DNA of 64,000 nt from Roseovarius tolerans (GTDB lineage: Bacteria > Pseudomonadota > Alphaproteobacteria > Rhodobacterales > Rhodobacteraceae), in NCBI RefSeq assembly GCF_900109855.1, contig NZ_FOBO01000014.1, forward strand, positions 1 through 64,000, written 5' to 3'. Below, piece after piece: positions 44,985 to 54,581 of the stretch (position 1 is the first letter of the stretch; each line of letters opens with the position of its first letter). Below the pieces are notes generated by a model, which saw only the letters and a list, made by a program, of their open reading frames with translations, was not told the origin of the DNA and ran no database searches. A program made the translations under genes and the position numbers.

Positions 44985-45587
44985 TCAGCGCATGAACTTA
45001 CCCAGAACATCGTCAAGCGGCGAGCCGTCGCCATCGGCATCCAGCATCTGGCTCAGCATACCGAGGCCGCCGCTTTGCTGATCCCCCGCCTTGCCGCCCA
45101 TCAACCCGCCGATCATACCCATCAGGCCCCCGCCCGAGGACCCGCCGGTCTGCATCATGCTGTCGATCTCGCTATCGGGCATCTGTTTTTGCAAACCACC
45201 TTGCGCCATCGCGGCAAGCGCGGGCAGAAACTGGCTGACCGTGTTCGCATCGACACCGGCCCGGTTTGCGGCCTCTTGTGCCAGGCCCTCGGCCTCTTGC
45301 CGTCCGCCCATGATCTGCTCGAGAAACGCCATGCCCTGTGCCTGACCGTCCGGGCTGGCGGCGACAGAGGCATCGTCGAACATCTGCGCCTGCCCCTCGC
45401 CGCGCATGGCACCCAGAACATTATCCATACCGCCCTGCTGCACCCGTTGCTTGGCGGCGGATCCAATGGCCGGGGCCAGCATTCGAGTGAGCTGATCCGC
45501 AGTGCCCTGATCGAGCCCGAGCTGCGAGGCAAGTTGCGCCAGCCCCTGACCGCCCTGCGCCTGCTGGAGAAGTTTCATGATCGACAT
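44985..45587 (-). CDS. DUF937 (YidB-like) protein
   Basis: A 200-residue soluble protein of the DUF937 family. It has a helical Gln/Ala/Leu-rich N-terminal region (GLAQLASQLGLDQGTADQL), a repeat of that helical unit around NRAGVDANTVSQFLPALAAM, a flexible Gly/Met stretch (GGSSGGGLMGMIGGLMGG) and a final QMLDADGDGSPLDDVLGKFM motif. The function of the family is not established. It stands alone between the lysozyme and AhpD-like genes. Confidence 0.8.
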   Translation of the reverse strand: MSIMKLLQQAQGGQGLAQLASQLGLDQGTADQLTRMLAPAIGSAAKQRVQQGGMDNVLGAMRGEGQAQMFDDASVAASPDGQAQGMAFLEQIMGGRQEAEGLAQEAANRAGVDANTVSQFLPALAAMAQGGLQKQMPDSEIDSMMQTGGSSGGGLMGMIGGLMGGKAGDQQSGGLGMLSQMLDADGDGSPLDDVLGKFMR

Positions 45588-45684
45588 TGGCTGACTCCTG
45601 TCACTGGTTAATCAATACTGTCAGCCAAGCATGAATCCATCCTATTACAAAGGGGAAGTTTCCGCCGCCCCGGCGCACGAATGC

Positions 45685-46023
45685 CTAACCTTGGCTCAAC
45701 TCGTCATAGCAGGTGATCGCCTTGGCGGCATACATCATCGCCGGGCCACCGCCCATCTGGATCGCCATGGCGAGCACGTCGCCGACCTCTTCGCGGGTCG
45801 CCCCTGCGCGGATCAGCGCCTCCATGTGCAGCCCGATACAGGGCTCGCATTTGGTGGCCACCGCGATACCAAGCGCCACGAATTCCTTGGTCTTGAAGTC
45901 GAGCATGCCGCCTTCCTTGACGGCCTTGCCAAGCCCGCCAAAGGCGCGCGCGGTATCGGGGATAAGCGCGTTGAGCGTGCGCAAATCCTCACGGGTGGTG
46001 TCGATGGTCTTGGACCAGCTCAT
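45685..46023 (-). CDS. AhpD-like carboxymuconolactone-decarboxylase-family protein
   Basis: A 112-residue protein of the AhpD/CMD fold. The ATG at 46023 is preferred to the start at 46065, which adds 14 residues of unlikely sequence. The redox motif is intact: Cys59-x2-Cys62-x3-His66 in KCEPCIGLHMEAL, with FVALGIAVATK before it and GATREEVGDVLAMAIQMGGGPA after. Family members reduce peroxide-linked partners or act in protein thiol chemistry. It lies near the methyltransferase and aldo/keto reductase genes, but the shared role is unclear. Confidence 0.9.
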   Translation of the reverse strand: MSWSKTIDTTREDLRTLNALIPDTARAFGGLGKAVKEGGMLDFKTKEFVALGIAVATKCEPCIGLHMEALIRAGATREEVGDVLAMAIQMGGGPAMMYAAKAITCYDELSQG

Positions 46024-46093
46024 GTCAGGGCCTTTCGGTGGCTGCGGTTGCACCTGCAAAACCACCCTTGGCGCGGCTTGGCCTTGATCCAGA

Positions 46094-46753
46094 TCAGCCG
46101 GGACGCTCGGCCACCAGAAAGAGATTGTTGGCGGGCATCTGCCGGGATGGCGCTACGGTCAATCCGGCATCGTCCAGCCATCCCTCCACCTCGGCCAGAT
46201 CCTTGTATCCGATGGCCGGATCTTGCGCTGTCAGGCTTGCATGAAACCGCGCGTCGCCCTCCGACGTGGCCTGCCCGTCGCGCAGAAACGGCCCGTAGAG
46301 CGCAAAGCGTCCGCCGGGGGCAAGCGCCTGCGCCGCCTCCGCGATGATCCGGCGTGCCTCCGGCGTGCTGATGAGATGCAGAAGGTTGATCAGCACGATC
46401 AGCGCCTGACCCGCCTGCGCCTTGCCCCAGTCCGCTTCGGTCGCATCGACCGCCATGGCGGCCCGCAGATTGGGCAGACCTGCCTCGGCGACATAGGCGT
46501 CGATGCTCGCACGCCGCGCAGGGTCGATCTCGGTCGGTTGCCAGATCAGGCCCGGCATCGCAGCGGCGAAGGCCACCACATGCTGCCCGGTGCCGCTGGC
46601 AATTTCCAGCGCGCGCGCCGTCTTAGGCGCGATCTCACACAGAGCTGCGGCAATCGCCGCCGCATTGCGCTCCGCCGAAGGTGCGTGCAGTTTCGCCCCC
46701 TCACCCAGATGCGCCACCGAGGCGGAAGGTGGCAAGGGGCGCGGGCCGTTCAT
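46094..46753 (-). CDS. SAM-dependent methyltransferase, DUF938 family
   Basis: A 219-residue protein of the DUF938 group. The ATG at 46753 comes one base after the stop of the aldo/keto reductase gene, so the two are probably co-translated. The SAM-binding motif I is [17 protein letters not shown], followed by the acidic motif IDPARR and motif with DATEADW, then [12 protein letters not shown] and [19 protein letters not shown]-terminal [12 protein letters not shown] is typical of DUF938. The substrate is unknown. Confidence 0.85.
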   Translation of the reverse strand: MNGPRPLPPSASVAHLGEGAKLHAPSAERNAAAIAAALCEIAPKTARALEIASGTGQHVVAFAAAMPGLIWQPTEIDPARRASIDAYVAEAGLPNLRAAMAVDATEADWGKAQAGQALIVLINLLHLISTPEARRIIAEAAQALAPGGRFALYGPFLRDGQATSEGDARFHASLTAQDPAIGYKDLAEVEGWLDDAGLTVAPSRQMPANNLFLVAERPG

Positions 46754-46754
46754 C

Positions 46755-47690
46755 TCAGGCTTCTTCCGTGCGGTCGGTCGCAGGCGGCGGCACGGGGGTA
46801 AGTGCCGCAAGACGCTGATAAAGCGCGGCATCCATGTCGAACTCAATGGCAGCCAGCGACGGCGCGATTTGCGCCGCCGACCGGCCCGAGACGAGCGGCA
46901 CCGGTCCGGCGGGATGGTTTGCGGCCCATGCTACGGCAAGCGTCGCGGGGTCGGTGCCAAGCTCTGCCGCGATTTCGACCAAAGCGACAGCCGCCTCGCG
47001 CATCCAGTCCTGACCGTAGCGGACCGCATAGCGTTCATTACCCGTCAGCCGCCCGGTCTCGCCCCGTGCATACTTGCCGGTGAGCAGACCGCCCGCCAGC
47101 GGCGAATACCCGGCTACGACCATGCCCTCAGAGGCCGCCATCGGCAGGATTTCCACCTCGGCCTGCCGTTTGATGAGGCTGTACATCGGTTGCAGGATCG
47201 AGATTGCCAGATCAAAGCGCGCCGCGATACAGGCCGCCTTCATCACCTGCCAGGCCGCGAAATTCGACAGGCCCACGTGGCTGATCTGGCCGCGCGATTT
47301 CAGCTCCGCGAAACACTCCAGCGTTTCCTCAAGCGGGGTGTCGGGATCGAACCGGTGCAAATACAGAATATCGACATGATCCATCCCGAGCCGCCGTCGC
47401 GAGAGATCGAACTGCGCGCGGAGATTGTCGGCCCCCGCGCCCCCCGAATACCCCGCCTTGGTGGCGATCACCAGCCGGTCGCGATGCGGTGCCGCGAACT
47501 GGCCCAGCAGGGTTTCGGACGCGCCATCGGTATAGAGATGCGCGGTGTCGAAATGGGTGATGCCCGCCGCGAGGCAGACCTCGAACATAGCGCGCGAGGC
47601 GCTCTCATCCGCCACATCGCCGAATTGCATGGTGCCAAAGGCAAAGCGGCTGGCCGGGGTTCCGTCAGGAGAAGTGATCTGTGTGCTCAT
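46755..47690 (-). CDS. Aldo/keto reductase
   Basis: A 311-residue NADPH-dependent reductase of the aldo/keto reductase fold. The catalytic tetrad is present: Asp48 and Tyr53 in [11 protein letters not shown], Lys78 in IATKAG and His112 in LYLHRFDPD. The [11 protein letters not shown] and [13 protein letters not shown] segments fit the YajO/Tas-like branch. It precedes the DUF938 methyltransferase and is divergent from psd. The carbonyl substrate is not readable. Confidence 0.93.
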   Translation of the reverse strand: MSTQITSPDGTPASRFAFGTMQFGDVADESASRAMFEVCLAAGITHFDTAHLYTDGASETLLGQFAAPHRDRLVIATKAGYSGGAGADNLRAQFDLSRRRLGMDHVDILYLHRFDPDTPLEETLECFAELKSRGQISHVGLSNFAAWQVMKAACIAARFDLAISILQPMYSLIKRQAEVEILPMAASEGMVVAGYSPLAGGLLTGKYARGETGRLTGNERYAVRYGQDWMREAAVALVEIAAELGTDPATLAVAWAANHPAGPVPLVSGRSAAQIAPSLAAIEFDMDAALYQRLAALTPVPPPATDRTEEA

Positions 47691-47801
47691 GGCTTGAACA
47701 GTGCCATGCGCGACCCGTTAAGAAAAGGTGCCACCTTGCATCTTGCGGGCAAGAGTCATAGGCGGATGCGGAGTGAATGCGCCCCAAGGAGCCCACCCCG
47801 C

Positions 47802-48464
47802 ATGAAGATGCACGAAACCTTCATCAAGCCGATGCACCCCGAGGGGCGCAAGTTCGTCGCGATCTTTGCCGCGATCACGCTGGTCCTGTTCATGCTCTGG
47901 GATGTGCTGGGCTGGGTTGGCGTCGGCCTCACCGTCTGGTGCTATTATTTCTTCCGCGACCCCGAGCGCGTGACCCCGCAGCGCCCCGGCCTGATCGTCA
48001 GCCCGGCAGACGGCATCGTCTCGCTGATCGAGCCTGCGGTGCCACCTGCAGAGTTGGGCCTGCCAGATGCGCCGCTCACCCGGGTGAGCGTGTTCATGAG
48101 CGTCTTCAACTGTCACGTGAACCGCGCCCCGGTTGCGGGCAAGGTCCATGCCGTCGCCTATCGCCCCGGCAAGTTTCTCAACGCCTCGCTCGACAAGGCG
48201 AGTGCCGATAACGAGCGCAACGGCATCGTGATCGAGATGGCGGATGGCCGCCTCTTGCCGGTGGTGCAGATCGCCGGGCTGGTGGCGCGACGCATCGTCT
48301 GTTTCGTCGGCAAGGGCGGCGCGCTCTCGCGCGGCGAGCGGTTCGGGCTGATCCGCTTCGGGTCGCGTCTCGATGTCTACCTGCCCGAGGGGGTGGTGCC
48401 GCAGGTGCGCGTGGGGCAGACCATGGTCGCAGGCGAAACGGTGATGGCGGAGCTCGAGACGTGA
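47802..48464 (+). CDS. psd: Phosphatidylserine decarboxylase
   Basis: Converts phosphatidylserine to phosphatidylethanolamine; self-cleaves to form a pyruvoyl group. The ATG at 47802 gives 220 residues, the short archaeal/alphaproteobacterial form. A membrane segment spans about 18–48 ([15 protein letters not shown]). [11 protein letters not shown], the [13 protein letters not shown] segment with its His, and the cleavage site [10 protein letters not shown] (Gly-Ser) near the end are all present. It overlaps pssA by four bases and is the first gene of a psd–pssA–pmtA set. Confidence 0.95.
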   Translation: MKMHETFIKPMHPEGRKFVAIFAAITLVLFMLWDVLGWVGVGLTVWCYYFFRDPERVTPQRPGLIVSPADGIVSLIEPAVPPAELGLPDAPLTRVSVFMSVFNCHVNRAPVAGKVHAVAYRPGKFLNASLDKASADNERNGIVIEMADGRLLPVVQIAGLVARRIVCFVGKGGALSRGERFGLIRFGSRLDVYLPEGVVPQVRVGQTMVAGETVMAELET

Positions 48465-49216
48465 CAAAACCCCCGCGCAATACTCCCCGCAAGGAGGTCA
48501 CGCTGGCGCAGCTTCTGCCCAACATGCTGACCGTGGCGGCGATCTGCGCGGGTGTCACGGCGATCAGGCTGGGGGTCCAGGGCGACTACGTGCGCGCCGT
48601 TCAGCTTCTTCTGATCGCGGGCGTGCTCGATGGGCTCGACGGGCGTCTGGCGCGGCTCTTGCGCAGCAGTAGCGCCATGGGGGCCGAGCTCGATTCTCTG
48701 GCTGACTTCCTCAATTTCGGCGTCGCCGCGCCCCTGGTGATCTATTATTGGGGCTTGCAGGACGCGCGTCACGCGGGCTGGATCGCAGTTCTGTTCTTTG
48801 CGGTCTGCTGCGTGATGCGGCTGGCGCGCTTCAACGTCAGCGCCAAGGAAGAAGGTGCCAAGGGTGGCTCGGGGGCCTATTTCGAAGGTCTCCCCTCACC
48901 CGCAGGCGCGCTCTTGGCAATGCTGCCGATGTTCGTGACCTTTGCCGTGCCGGGCATGCCGCATCCGCCTGCGATCTTGGTCGGGATATACATGGCGGGC
49001 GTCGGCCTGCTGATGATCTCACCGGTGCCGGTCTGGTCGTTCAAGCGCACCAAGATCTCGCGCGAAAACGTCAAGTTCTTCCTCTTGGGCTTTGCCTGCG
49101 TCGCCGCCGCGCTCGTGCTTTTCACCTGGGCCGCGCTGATCGTGATGTGTCTGGCCTATGTCGCGATTGTCATCTGGGCGGCCTTGATCTGGTATCCAAA
49201 GGACCGATCTGGTTGA
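48461..49216 (+). CDS. pssA: CDP-diacylglycerol–serine O-phosphatidyltransferase
   Basis: Makes phosphatidylserine from CDP-diacylglycerol and serine at the inner membrane. The GTG start overlaps the psd stop (GTGA). The CDP-alcohol phosphotransferase motif is complete: [15 protein letters not shown] then GAELDSLAD, giving the DGx2AR-x8-Gx3Dx3D spacing. Several membrane segments flank it, and there are 251 residues. It supplies the substrate of the psd product encoded just upstream. Confidence 0.96.
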   Translation: MTKPPRNTPRKEVTLAQLLPNMLTVAAICAGVTAIRLGVQGDYVRAVQLLLIAGVLDGLDGRLARLLRSSSAMGAELDSLADFLNFGVAAPLVIYYWGLQDARHAGWIAVLFFAVCCVMRLARFNVSAKEEGAKGGSGAYFEGLPSPAGALLAMLPMFVTFAVPGMPHPPAILVGIYMAGVGLLMISPVPVWSFKRTKISRENVKFFLLGFACVAAALVLFTWAALIVMCLAYVAIVIWAALIWYPKDRSG

Positions 49217-49236
49217 GTGGTGCAATGAGGTGAGCG

Positions 49237-49857
49237 ATGGAACTTGATGCGGTAAGGAACTCCTACGCCCGATGGGCGCCGGTCTATGATGCGACCTTTG
49301 GCCGGATCACCCATGCCGGGCGGCGCGAGGCGGTGCGCCATATCAACGCGCGCGGCGGGCGCGTGCTCGAGGTGGGGGTCGGTACCGGACTCTCGCTCGA
49401 GGCCTATGATCCTGCCCTCCAGGTCACAGGTTTTGACTACAGCGACGACATGCTGCGCAAGGCCCGTGCGCGTGTGGCGCGGCGTGGCCTGAAACATGTC
49501 GAGGCGCTGCACCAGATGGATGCGCGCAGCCTCGATTTTCCCGATGCCAGCTTTGACACCGTCGCTGCCATGCACGTCCTGTCGGTGGTGCCCGAACCCG
49601 AACAGGTGATGACCGAAATCGCCCGCGTCCTGCGCCCCGGCGGGCAGGTGGTGATCACCAACCATTTTCGGCACGAACGCGGGGTCTGGGCCGGTCTCGC
49701 CCGCGCCGCCGCGCCGCTCGAACGGGTTCTGGGCTGGCATTCGGATTTCGAGATCGACACCGTCTTGCAAGACCCGCGCCTGCACCTGATCACCCGCCGC
49801 GACCTCCCGCCGATGGGGATGATGACCTTCCTCGTGCTGGAAAAGCGGTTGAATTGA
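49237..49857 (+). CDS. pmtA: Phosphatidylethanolamine N-methyltransferase-like (PmtA)
   Basis: A 206-residue SAM-dependent methyltransferase with motif I VLEVGVGTGLSLEAY, motif II region GFDYSDDMLRKAR and motif IV FDTVAAMHVLSVVPEPEQ. Its sequence and placement 20 bases after pssA fit the Rhodobacter-type PmtA, which methylates phosphatidylethanolamine three times to phosphatidylcholine. With psd and pssA it forms one membrane-lipid unit. A quinone-biosynthesis methyltransferase would look similar, so the context carries weight in this call. Confidence 0.82.
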   Translation: MELDAVRNSYARWAPVYDATFGRITHAGRREAVRHINARGGRVLEVGVGTGLSLEAYDPALQVTGFDYSDDMLRKARARVARRGLKHVEALHQMDARSLDFPDASFDTVAAMHVLSVVPEPEQVMTEIARVLRPGGQVVITNHFRHERGVWAGLARAAAPLERVLGWHSDFEIDTVLQDPRLHLITRRDLPPMGMMTFLVLEKRLN

Positions 49858-49863
49858 GCCCAC

Positions 49864-49896
49864 GAAAAAGCCCCGCCGAACGAGGCGGGGCTTTGG
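49864..49896. terminator. Bidirectional rho-independent terminator
   Basis: Stem AGCCCCGCC / GGCGGGGCT with loop GAACGA, preceded by an A-run and followed by TT. It lies between convergent pmtA and the BMP-protein gene and can stop transcription from both sides. Confidence 0.85.
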
Positions 49897-49915
49897 TTCG
49901 GCATATGGATGCGTA

Positions 49916-50989
49916 TCAGTTCGGGATTTGCCCGCTGATCCCCTCGACATAGAAATCCATCCCCAGAAGCGTGCCGTCATCGGCGACCTCGCCCTCGGCC
50001 AGCCATGCGCTGCCGTCCTGCCGGTTGATCGGTCCGGTGAACGGGTGATACTCGCCCTCCGCCATAGCCTGCTTGAGCGCGAGCGCCTCGTCCTTCACAT
50101 CCGCAGGCACCGCATCGGTGATCTCGCCGATCTCGACCATGCCCTTGTCGATGCCCTGCCAAACCTGCTGGCTCTCCCATGTGCCATCAATCACCGCCTG
50201 CGTGCGCGCGATGTAATAGGGCGACCAGTTGTCGATGATCGAACTCACCCGCGGCAGGGGCTTGTATTCCGCCATATCGGACGCCTGTCCGAAGGTGATC
50301 ACGTTCCCGGCCTTTTCCGCCGCCGCTTGCGGGGCGGTCGAATCGGTATGTTGCAGGATCACGTCTGCGCCCTGCTCGATCAAGGCCGTGGCAGCATCCG
50401 CCTCTTTCGCCGGGTCGAACCACGTATAGGCCCAGATGATCTTGAACTCGATCTCGGGGTTGACCTTCTTGGCATGAAGATAGGCCGCGTTGATGCCGCG
50501 AATGACTTCGGGGATCGGGAAGGAGGCGATATAGCCGACGATGTTCGACTTGGTCATCTTGCCTGCGATATGGCCCTGCACCGCGCGCCCTTCGTAGAAC
50601 CGCGCCGAATAGGTGGAGAGGTTGGGCAGGGTCTTGTACCCGGTGGCATGCTCGAACTTCACATTCGGGAATTTCTCGGCCACAGCCACCGTCGGCTCCA
50701 TGAAGCCAAAGGAGGTGGTAAAGATCAGATCCGCACCCTGAAGCGCCATCTGCGTGATCGCGCGTTCGGCATCTGCGCCTTCGGGCACGCTTTCCTGATA
50801 GACGGTCTCGACCTGATCGCCAAAGTGCTCCTCGATGGCCAGGCGCCCCTTGTCATGCTCATAGGTCCAGCCGCCATCACCGATGGGACCGACATAGATA
50901 AAGCCGACCTTGGTCTTGTCCTGCGCCACGGCCGTGGTCGCAAGGCCAAGCGCGAGCGCGGCCGAGGTCAGAAGATGCGTGAGTTTCAT
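49916..50989 (-). CDS. BMP-family (Med-like) nucleoside-binding protein of an ABC transporter
   Basis: A 357-residue periplasmic binding protein of the basic membrane protein/Med group that binds purine nucleosides. ATG 50989 is chosen for its GGGAGACC site and immediate signal peptide (MKLTHLLTSAALALGLA, cleavage before QDKTKVG). Family segments are VGFIYVGPIGDGGWTYEHD, TTSFGFMEPTVAVAEKFPN and VILQHTDSTAPQAAAEKAG. It is the last gene of an operon beginning with xdhA, so its ligand is likely a purine or purine nucleoside. The terminator at 49864–49896 follows. Confidence 0.88.
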   Translation of the reverse strand: MKLTHLLTSAALALGLATTAVAQDKTKVGFIYVGPIGDGGWTYEHDKGRLAIEEHFGDQVETVYQESVPEGADAERAITQMALQGADLIFTTSFGFMEPTVAVAEKFPNVKFEHATGYKTLPNLSTYSARFYEGRAVQGHIAGKMTKSNIVGYIASFPIPEVIRGINAAYLHAKKVNPEIEFKIIWAYTWFDPAKEADAATALIEQGADVILQHTDSTAPQAAAEKAGNVITFGQASDMAEYKPLPRVSSIIDNWSPYYIARTQAVIDGTWESQQVWQGIDKGMVEIGEITDAVPADVKDEALALKQAMAEGEYHPFTGPINRQDGSAWLAEGEVADDGTLLGMDFYVEGISGQIPN

Positions 50990-51012
50990 GCGGGGTCTCC
51001 CTGTGATTGATC

Positions 51013-51936
51013 TTATTGCGAGGCGTGAAAGATGCGGCCCAACGAGGCGGGCGCGCGTGATTTGTCGCCTGCCATGATGACCAGCACGAGGATGGTGATC
51101 AAGTAGGGCGACATGGAAAGATATTCGACCGGGATGGCAAAGCCCGCGGCCTGAAGATTGAGCTGCAGCACCGTGACCCCACCAAAAAGCCACGCCCCCA
51201 GCAGAACCCGCCCCGCCTTCCACGAGGCGAAGACCACGAGCGCAAGCGCGATCCACCCGGCACCCGCCGTCATGCCTTCGGTCCACTGGGGCACACGAAT
51301 GAGGCTGATATAGGCCCCGCCCAGCCCGGCGCAGGCCCCGCCGAAAAGGATCGCCATAACCCTTATGCGCACCACCTTGTAGCCAAGCGCATGCGCCGCA
51401 TCATGGTTCTCGCCCACCGCGCGCAGGATAAGCCCGGCACGGCTGTACTTGAGCACCCACCAGATCAGCCCCACCAGCGCGAGGCCCAGATAGACCATCA
51501 GGTCATGCGAAAAGAGAACCCGGCCCAAAAAAGGGATATCGCCAAGAAGGGGGATATCCAGCTTGGCCACCGGCGGCGGCTTGATCCCCACATAGCCCTG
51601 TCCCAGAAGCGACGACAGGCCGAGACCAAAGAGCGTCAGCGCCAGACCGCTCGCCACCTGATTGGCCAGCGCCACTTGCGTGAGCAAGGCGAACAGGAGC
51701 GCCAGCACCGCGCCGCCCCCCGCCGCCGCGACAAAGCCGATGGCAGGCGAGCCGGAATTGACCGCCACCGCGAAACCGCAGATCGCCCCGGTGATCATCA
51801 TCCCCTCGACCCCGAGATTGAGCACGCCCGCGCGCTCCACCACCAACTCGCCCAGGGCGGCAAGCAGGATCGGCGTCGCCGCGACCATCAGAGAGGCGAG
51901 AAGAAGTTCAGGGCTGATTGATCCCATATCCATCAC
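51013..51936 (-). CDS. ABC transporter permease (nucleoside type, second subunit)
   Basis: A 307-residue inner-membrane permease of the BMP-linked nucleoside transporter class (NupQ/YufQ-like). It has about eight to nine hydrophobic segments. The typical family stretch ERAGVLNLGVEGMMITGA lies near residue 35, and GLALTLFGLGLSSLLGQGYVG and AVGENHDAAHALGYKV (coupling loop) follow. Its ATG overlaps the stop of the previous permease gene (ATGA). It acts with the BMP-type binding protein encoded next. Confidence 0.9.
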   Translation of the reverse strand: MMDMGSISPELLLASLMVAATPILLAALGELVVERAGVLNLGVEGMMITGAICGFAVAVNSGSPAIGFVAAAGGGAVLALLFALLTQVALANQVASGLALTLFGLGLSSLLGQGYVGIKPPPVAKLDIPLLGDIPFLGRVLFSHDLMVYLGLALVGLIWWVLKYSRAGLILRAVGENHDAAHALGYKVVRIRVMAILFGGACAGLGGAYISLIRVPQWTEGMTAGAGWIALALVVFASWKAGRVLLGAWLFGGVTVLQLNLQAAGFAIPVEYLSMSPYLITILVLVIMAGDKSRAPASLGRIFHASQ

Positions 51937-53015
51937 GCCACCTCCCGCCTAGCCAGTCGGATGCGGTAATTCGTCAGCACATCCACCGCCAGCAGGAAAA
52001 ACAGCAGCATCCCTTGGAATAGCTGAATCGCAGCAGCGGGCAGCCCCATGTTGGATTGCGCGATCTCGCCGCCGATATAGGTCAGCGCCATCAAGAGCCC
52101 CGCCAGCAAAATGCCCAGGGGATGCAAGCGACCAAGAAACGCCACGATAATCGCCGTGAACCCGTAGCCCACGTTGAAATCAATGCTCACCTGGCCCGCA
52201 GGGCCGGACACCTCGAACATCCCCGCAAGCCCCGCCAGCGCCCCGGCGGTGCCAAGACAGACCAGCACCAGCCGCGCCGGGCGCACCCCGGCGAAGCGTG
52301 CGGCGCGCGGCGCCTGCCCGGTCAGGCGGATGTGATAGCCCAGAGAATGACGCGTTAGCAGCACATAGGCAAAGATCACCGCGATAAACGCCGCCACCAC
52401 GCCCCAATGCATGCCGGTCCCGGTGATCAGTTCGGCGTTATGCGCGCTCTCGTATTGCCGCAGGTTGCGCGACCCGGGAAACCCCATCCCCTCGGGGTTC
52501 TTCATCGGCCCGAGCGCCATGGCCGCCAGCAACTGCTCCGCCACATAGACCAGCATCAGCGATACCAGAATCTCGTTGGTGCCGAACCGCAGCTTCAACA
52601 CCGCCGGGATCATCGCCCAAGCCCAACCACCAAGCGCCCCGGCCAGCACCATCAGCGGAAAGATCAGCACGCTCTCGGTGGGGTAAAACGCAAGCCCCAC
52701 CCCCGCGCCGGTCAGCGCACCGACGATATACTGCCCCTCGGCCCCGATATTCCAGATCCCCGCCCGAAACCCGAGGCTGAGGCCGATGGCAATGAGAATG
52801 AGCGGCGCGCCCTTGATCAAAAGCTGCGGGCGGTAATAAAACGCGAACTCACCGAATAGCGGCTGCCAGAAGATCGTGGCGATCGCCTCGACCGGGTCCT
52901 TGCCAAGTGCCGCAAAAAGCGCGCCACCCGCCAACATGGTGATCACCACCGCCAGAAGCGGCGTCACCCATGTCCAGAGCCGCGAGGGCTGCGGGCGCTT
53001 TTCGAGCTTCAGCAT
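51933..53015 (-). CDS. ABC transporter permease (nucleoside type, first subunit)
   Basis: A 360-residue permease of the NupP/YufP class, with about ten membrane segments. The N-terminus is cytoplasmic (MLKLEKRPQPSRLWTWVTP). Family segments: [53 protein letters not shown] and GFTAIIVAFLGRLHPLGILL. The spacer from the ATPase gene is only 48 bases and consists largely of a fragment of the dispersed repeat. It is co-transcribed with the second permease and with xdhABC upstream. Confidence 0.9.
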   Translation of the reverse strand: MLKLEKRPQPSRLWTWVTPLLAVVITMLAGGALFAALGKDPVEAIATIFWQPLFGEFAFYYRPQLLIKGAPLILIAIGLSLGFRAGIWNIGAEGQYIVGALTGAGVGLAFYPTESVLIFPLMVLAGALGGWAWAMIPAVLKLRFGTNEILVSLMLVYVAEQLLAAMALGPMKNPEGMGFPGSRNLRQYESAHNAELITGTGMHWGVVAAFIAVIFAYVLLTRHSLGYHIRLTGQAPRAARFAGVRPARLVLVCLGTAGALAGLAGMFEVSGPAGQVSIDFNVGYGFTAIIVAFLGRLHPLGILLAGLLMALTYIGGEIAQSNMGLPAAAIQLFQGMLLFFLLAVDVLTNYRIRLARREVA

Positions 53016-53027
53016 CCCGCGCCCCCG

Positions 53028-53057
53028 GGTTTCTTTATGGCAGAAATACTCAAATCC
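53028..53057 (-). repeat. Dispersed repeat, copy D (tail only)
   Basis: On the minus strand this segment reads GAGTATTTCTGCCATAAAGA plus AACC. It differs at one position in 24 bases from the tail of the xdhA copy. The hairpin part is absent or reduced to CCCGGGGG, and the fragment fills the ATPase–permease spacer. Confidence 0.65.
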
Positions 53058-53063
53058 GACGGC

Positions 53064-54581
53064 TCAGACATGCGCCACCTCCATGCCATGCGCGCCGCCC
53101 ATCATCAGGCCGATCTCCTCGACGCTCAGACCCTGCGCAGGCCGGATCTCCGACAGCCGCCCCTCGTTGAGCGCTCCGAACCGGTCGGAGATTTCCATCA
53201 ACTCATCCAGATCCTGACTGATGCAGAGGATCGCCGCCCCATTTGCCGCCAGATCGAGCAGCGCCTGCCGGATCGCGGCGGCGGCGGCGGCATCCACACC
53301 CCATGTCGGCTGGTTGACCACCAGCACGCGTGGCCGTTGCAGCACCTCGCGCCCGATCACGAATTTCTGCAGGTTGCCGCCCGACAGCGCCCGCGCCGCG
53401 ACATCCGGCCCCGGTGTGCGCACGTCAAACCGCTCGATGATGGCACGCGCAAACGCCCGCGCCGCAGTCCAGCGGATAAACCCGCGCGCGGTCAGCCCCT
53501 CGCGCTGCGCACCCGTCAGAAACGCGTTTTCCGTCAGGCTCATATCCGGGGCGGCGGCATGGCCCAGCCGTTCCTCGGGCGCGGCCAGCAGGCCCAATTC
53601 GCGCCGCGCGGTCGGACCTAGCCATCCGATGGGTGTGCCATTGAGCCGGATCGCCCCGGCGTCGCTCGGCAATTCCCCCGACAGCGCCGCCAACAACTCG
53701 TCCTGCCCGTTCCCCGCCACCCCGCCAAGGCCCAATATCTCGCCTGCCTGCACGCTCAGGTGAATATCCTTGAGCGCGGTGCCGAAGGCCGAGGGCGAGG
53801 CCACCGACAGCCCGGTGATCTCGAGCGCAACTTCGCCCGGCGCGCGGGACGCGCGTTCCGGCGCGGCAAAGCTCGACCCGACCATCATCTCCGCCATTTC
53901 GCGTGCCGAGGTTTCGCGCGGCAGACAGGTGCCCACATTCTGCCCCTGCCGCAGGATCGTCGCCTGATCGCACAGGCTGCGGATCTCCTCCAACTTGTGC
54001 GAGATATAGAGGATCGCCACCCCTTCGGCGCTCAGCTTGCGCAGGGTTTGAAACAGGATCTCCACCTCCTGCGGGGTCAGCACGCTCGTCGGCTCGTCCA
54101 TGATCAACAGGCGCGGGTCCTGCAACAGGCAGCGGATGATCTCGACCCGCTGCCGCTCGCCCGCCGACAGATCGCCGACAATGCGTCCCGGATCGAGCGG
54201 CAGGCCATAGGTCTCCGAGACATCCTTGATCCGCGTGGCAAGGTCGCGCAGGCGCGGCGGCTCTTCCATGCCCAGCGCCACGTTCTCGGCCACGCTCATC
54301 GCCTCGAAGAGCGAGAAATGCTGAAATACCATCGCCACGCCCGCCTTGCGCGCCGCATGCGGATCGGGCGGGGCGTAGGGCGCGCCATGCAGGGCCATCG
54401 CGCCGCTATCGGGCTTCACCAACCCATAGATCATCTTGACCAGCGTCGATTTGCCCGCGCCGTTCTCACCCAACAGCGCATGCACCTCGCCCTCCATGAT
54501 ATCGAAGGACACGGCGTCATTGGCGACGACACCGGGATAGGCCTTGGTCAGGCCCGAAATACTGAGCAGCGGCGTCGTCAC
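53064..54581 (-). CDS. ABC transporter ATP-binding protein, double-domain (nucleoside type)
   Basis: A 505-residue ATPase with two fused nucleotide-binding domains, as in NupO/YufO and sugar MglA-type proteins. First domain: Walker A GENGAGKSTLV, Q-loop MVFQHFSLFE, signature LSAGERQRVEI and Walker B LLIMDEPTSVL. Second domain: a degenerate Walker A (GVAGNGQDELLAALSG) but intact signature ALSGGNLQKFVIGRE and Walker B-like VLVVNQPTWGVD. Such asymmetry is normal for this class. The GTG start overlaps the xdhC stop (GTGA), so energising the importer is coupled to the xanthine dehydrogenase genes. Confidence 0.92.
   Translation of the reverse strand: MTTPLLSISGLTKAYPGVVANDAVSFDIMEGEVHALLGENGAGKSTLVKMIYGLVKPDSGAMALHGAPYAPPDPHAARKAGVAMVFQHFSLFEAMSVAENVALGMEEPPRLRDLATRIKDVSETYGLPLDPGRIVGDLSAGERQRVEIIRCLLQDPRLLIMDEPTSVLTPQEVEILFQTLRKLSAEGVAILYISHKLEEIRSLCDQATILRQGQNVGTCLPRETSAREMAEMMVGSSFAAPERASRAPGEVALEITGLSVASPSAFGTALKDIHLSVQAGEILGLGGVAGNGQDELLAALSGELPSDAGAIRLNGTPIGWLGPTARRELGLLAAPEERLGHAAAPDMSLTENAFLTGAQREGLTARGFIRWTAARAFARAIIERFDVRTPGPDVAARALSGGNLQKFVIGREVLQRPRVLVVNQPTWGVDAAAAAAIRQALLDLAANGAAILCISQDLDELMEISDRFGALNEGRLSEIRPAQGLSVEEIGLMMGGAHGMEVAHV

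Noticed and set aside
46503..47801. N-terminal extension of psd by about 430 residues
   Set aside because: It is antisense to the methyltransferase and aldo/keto reductase genes; psd starts at 47802.
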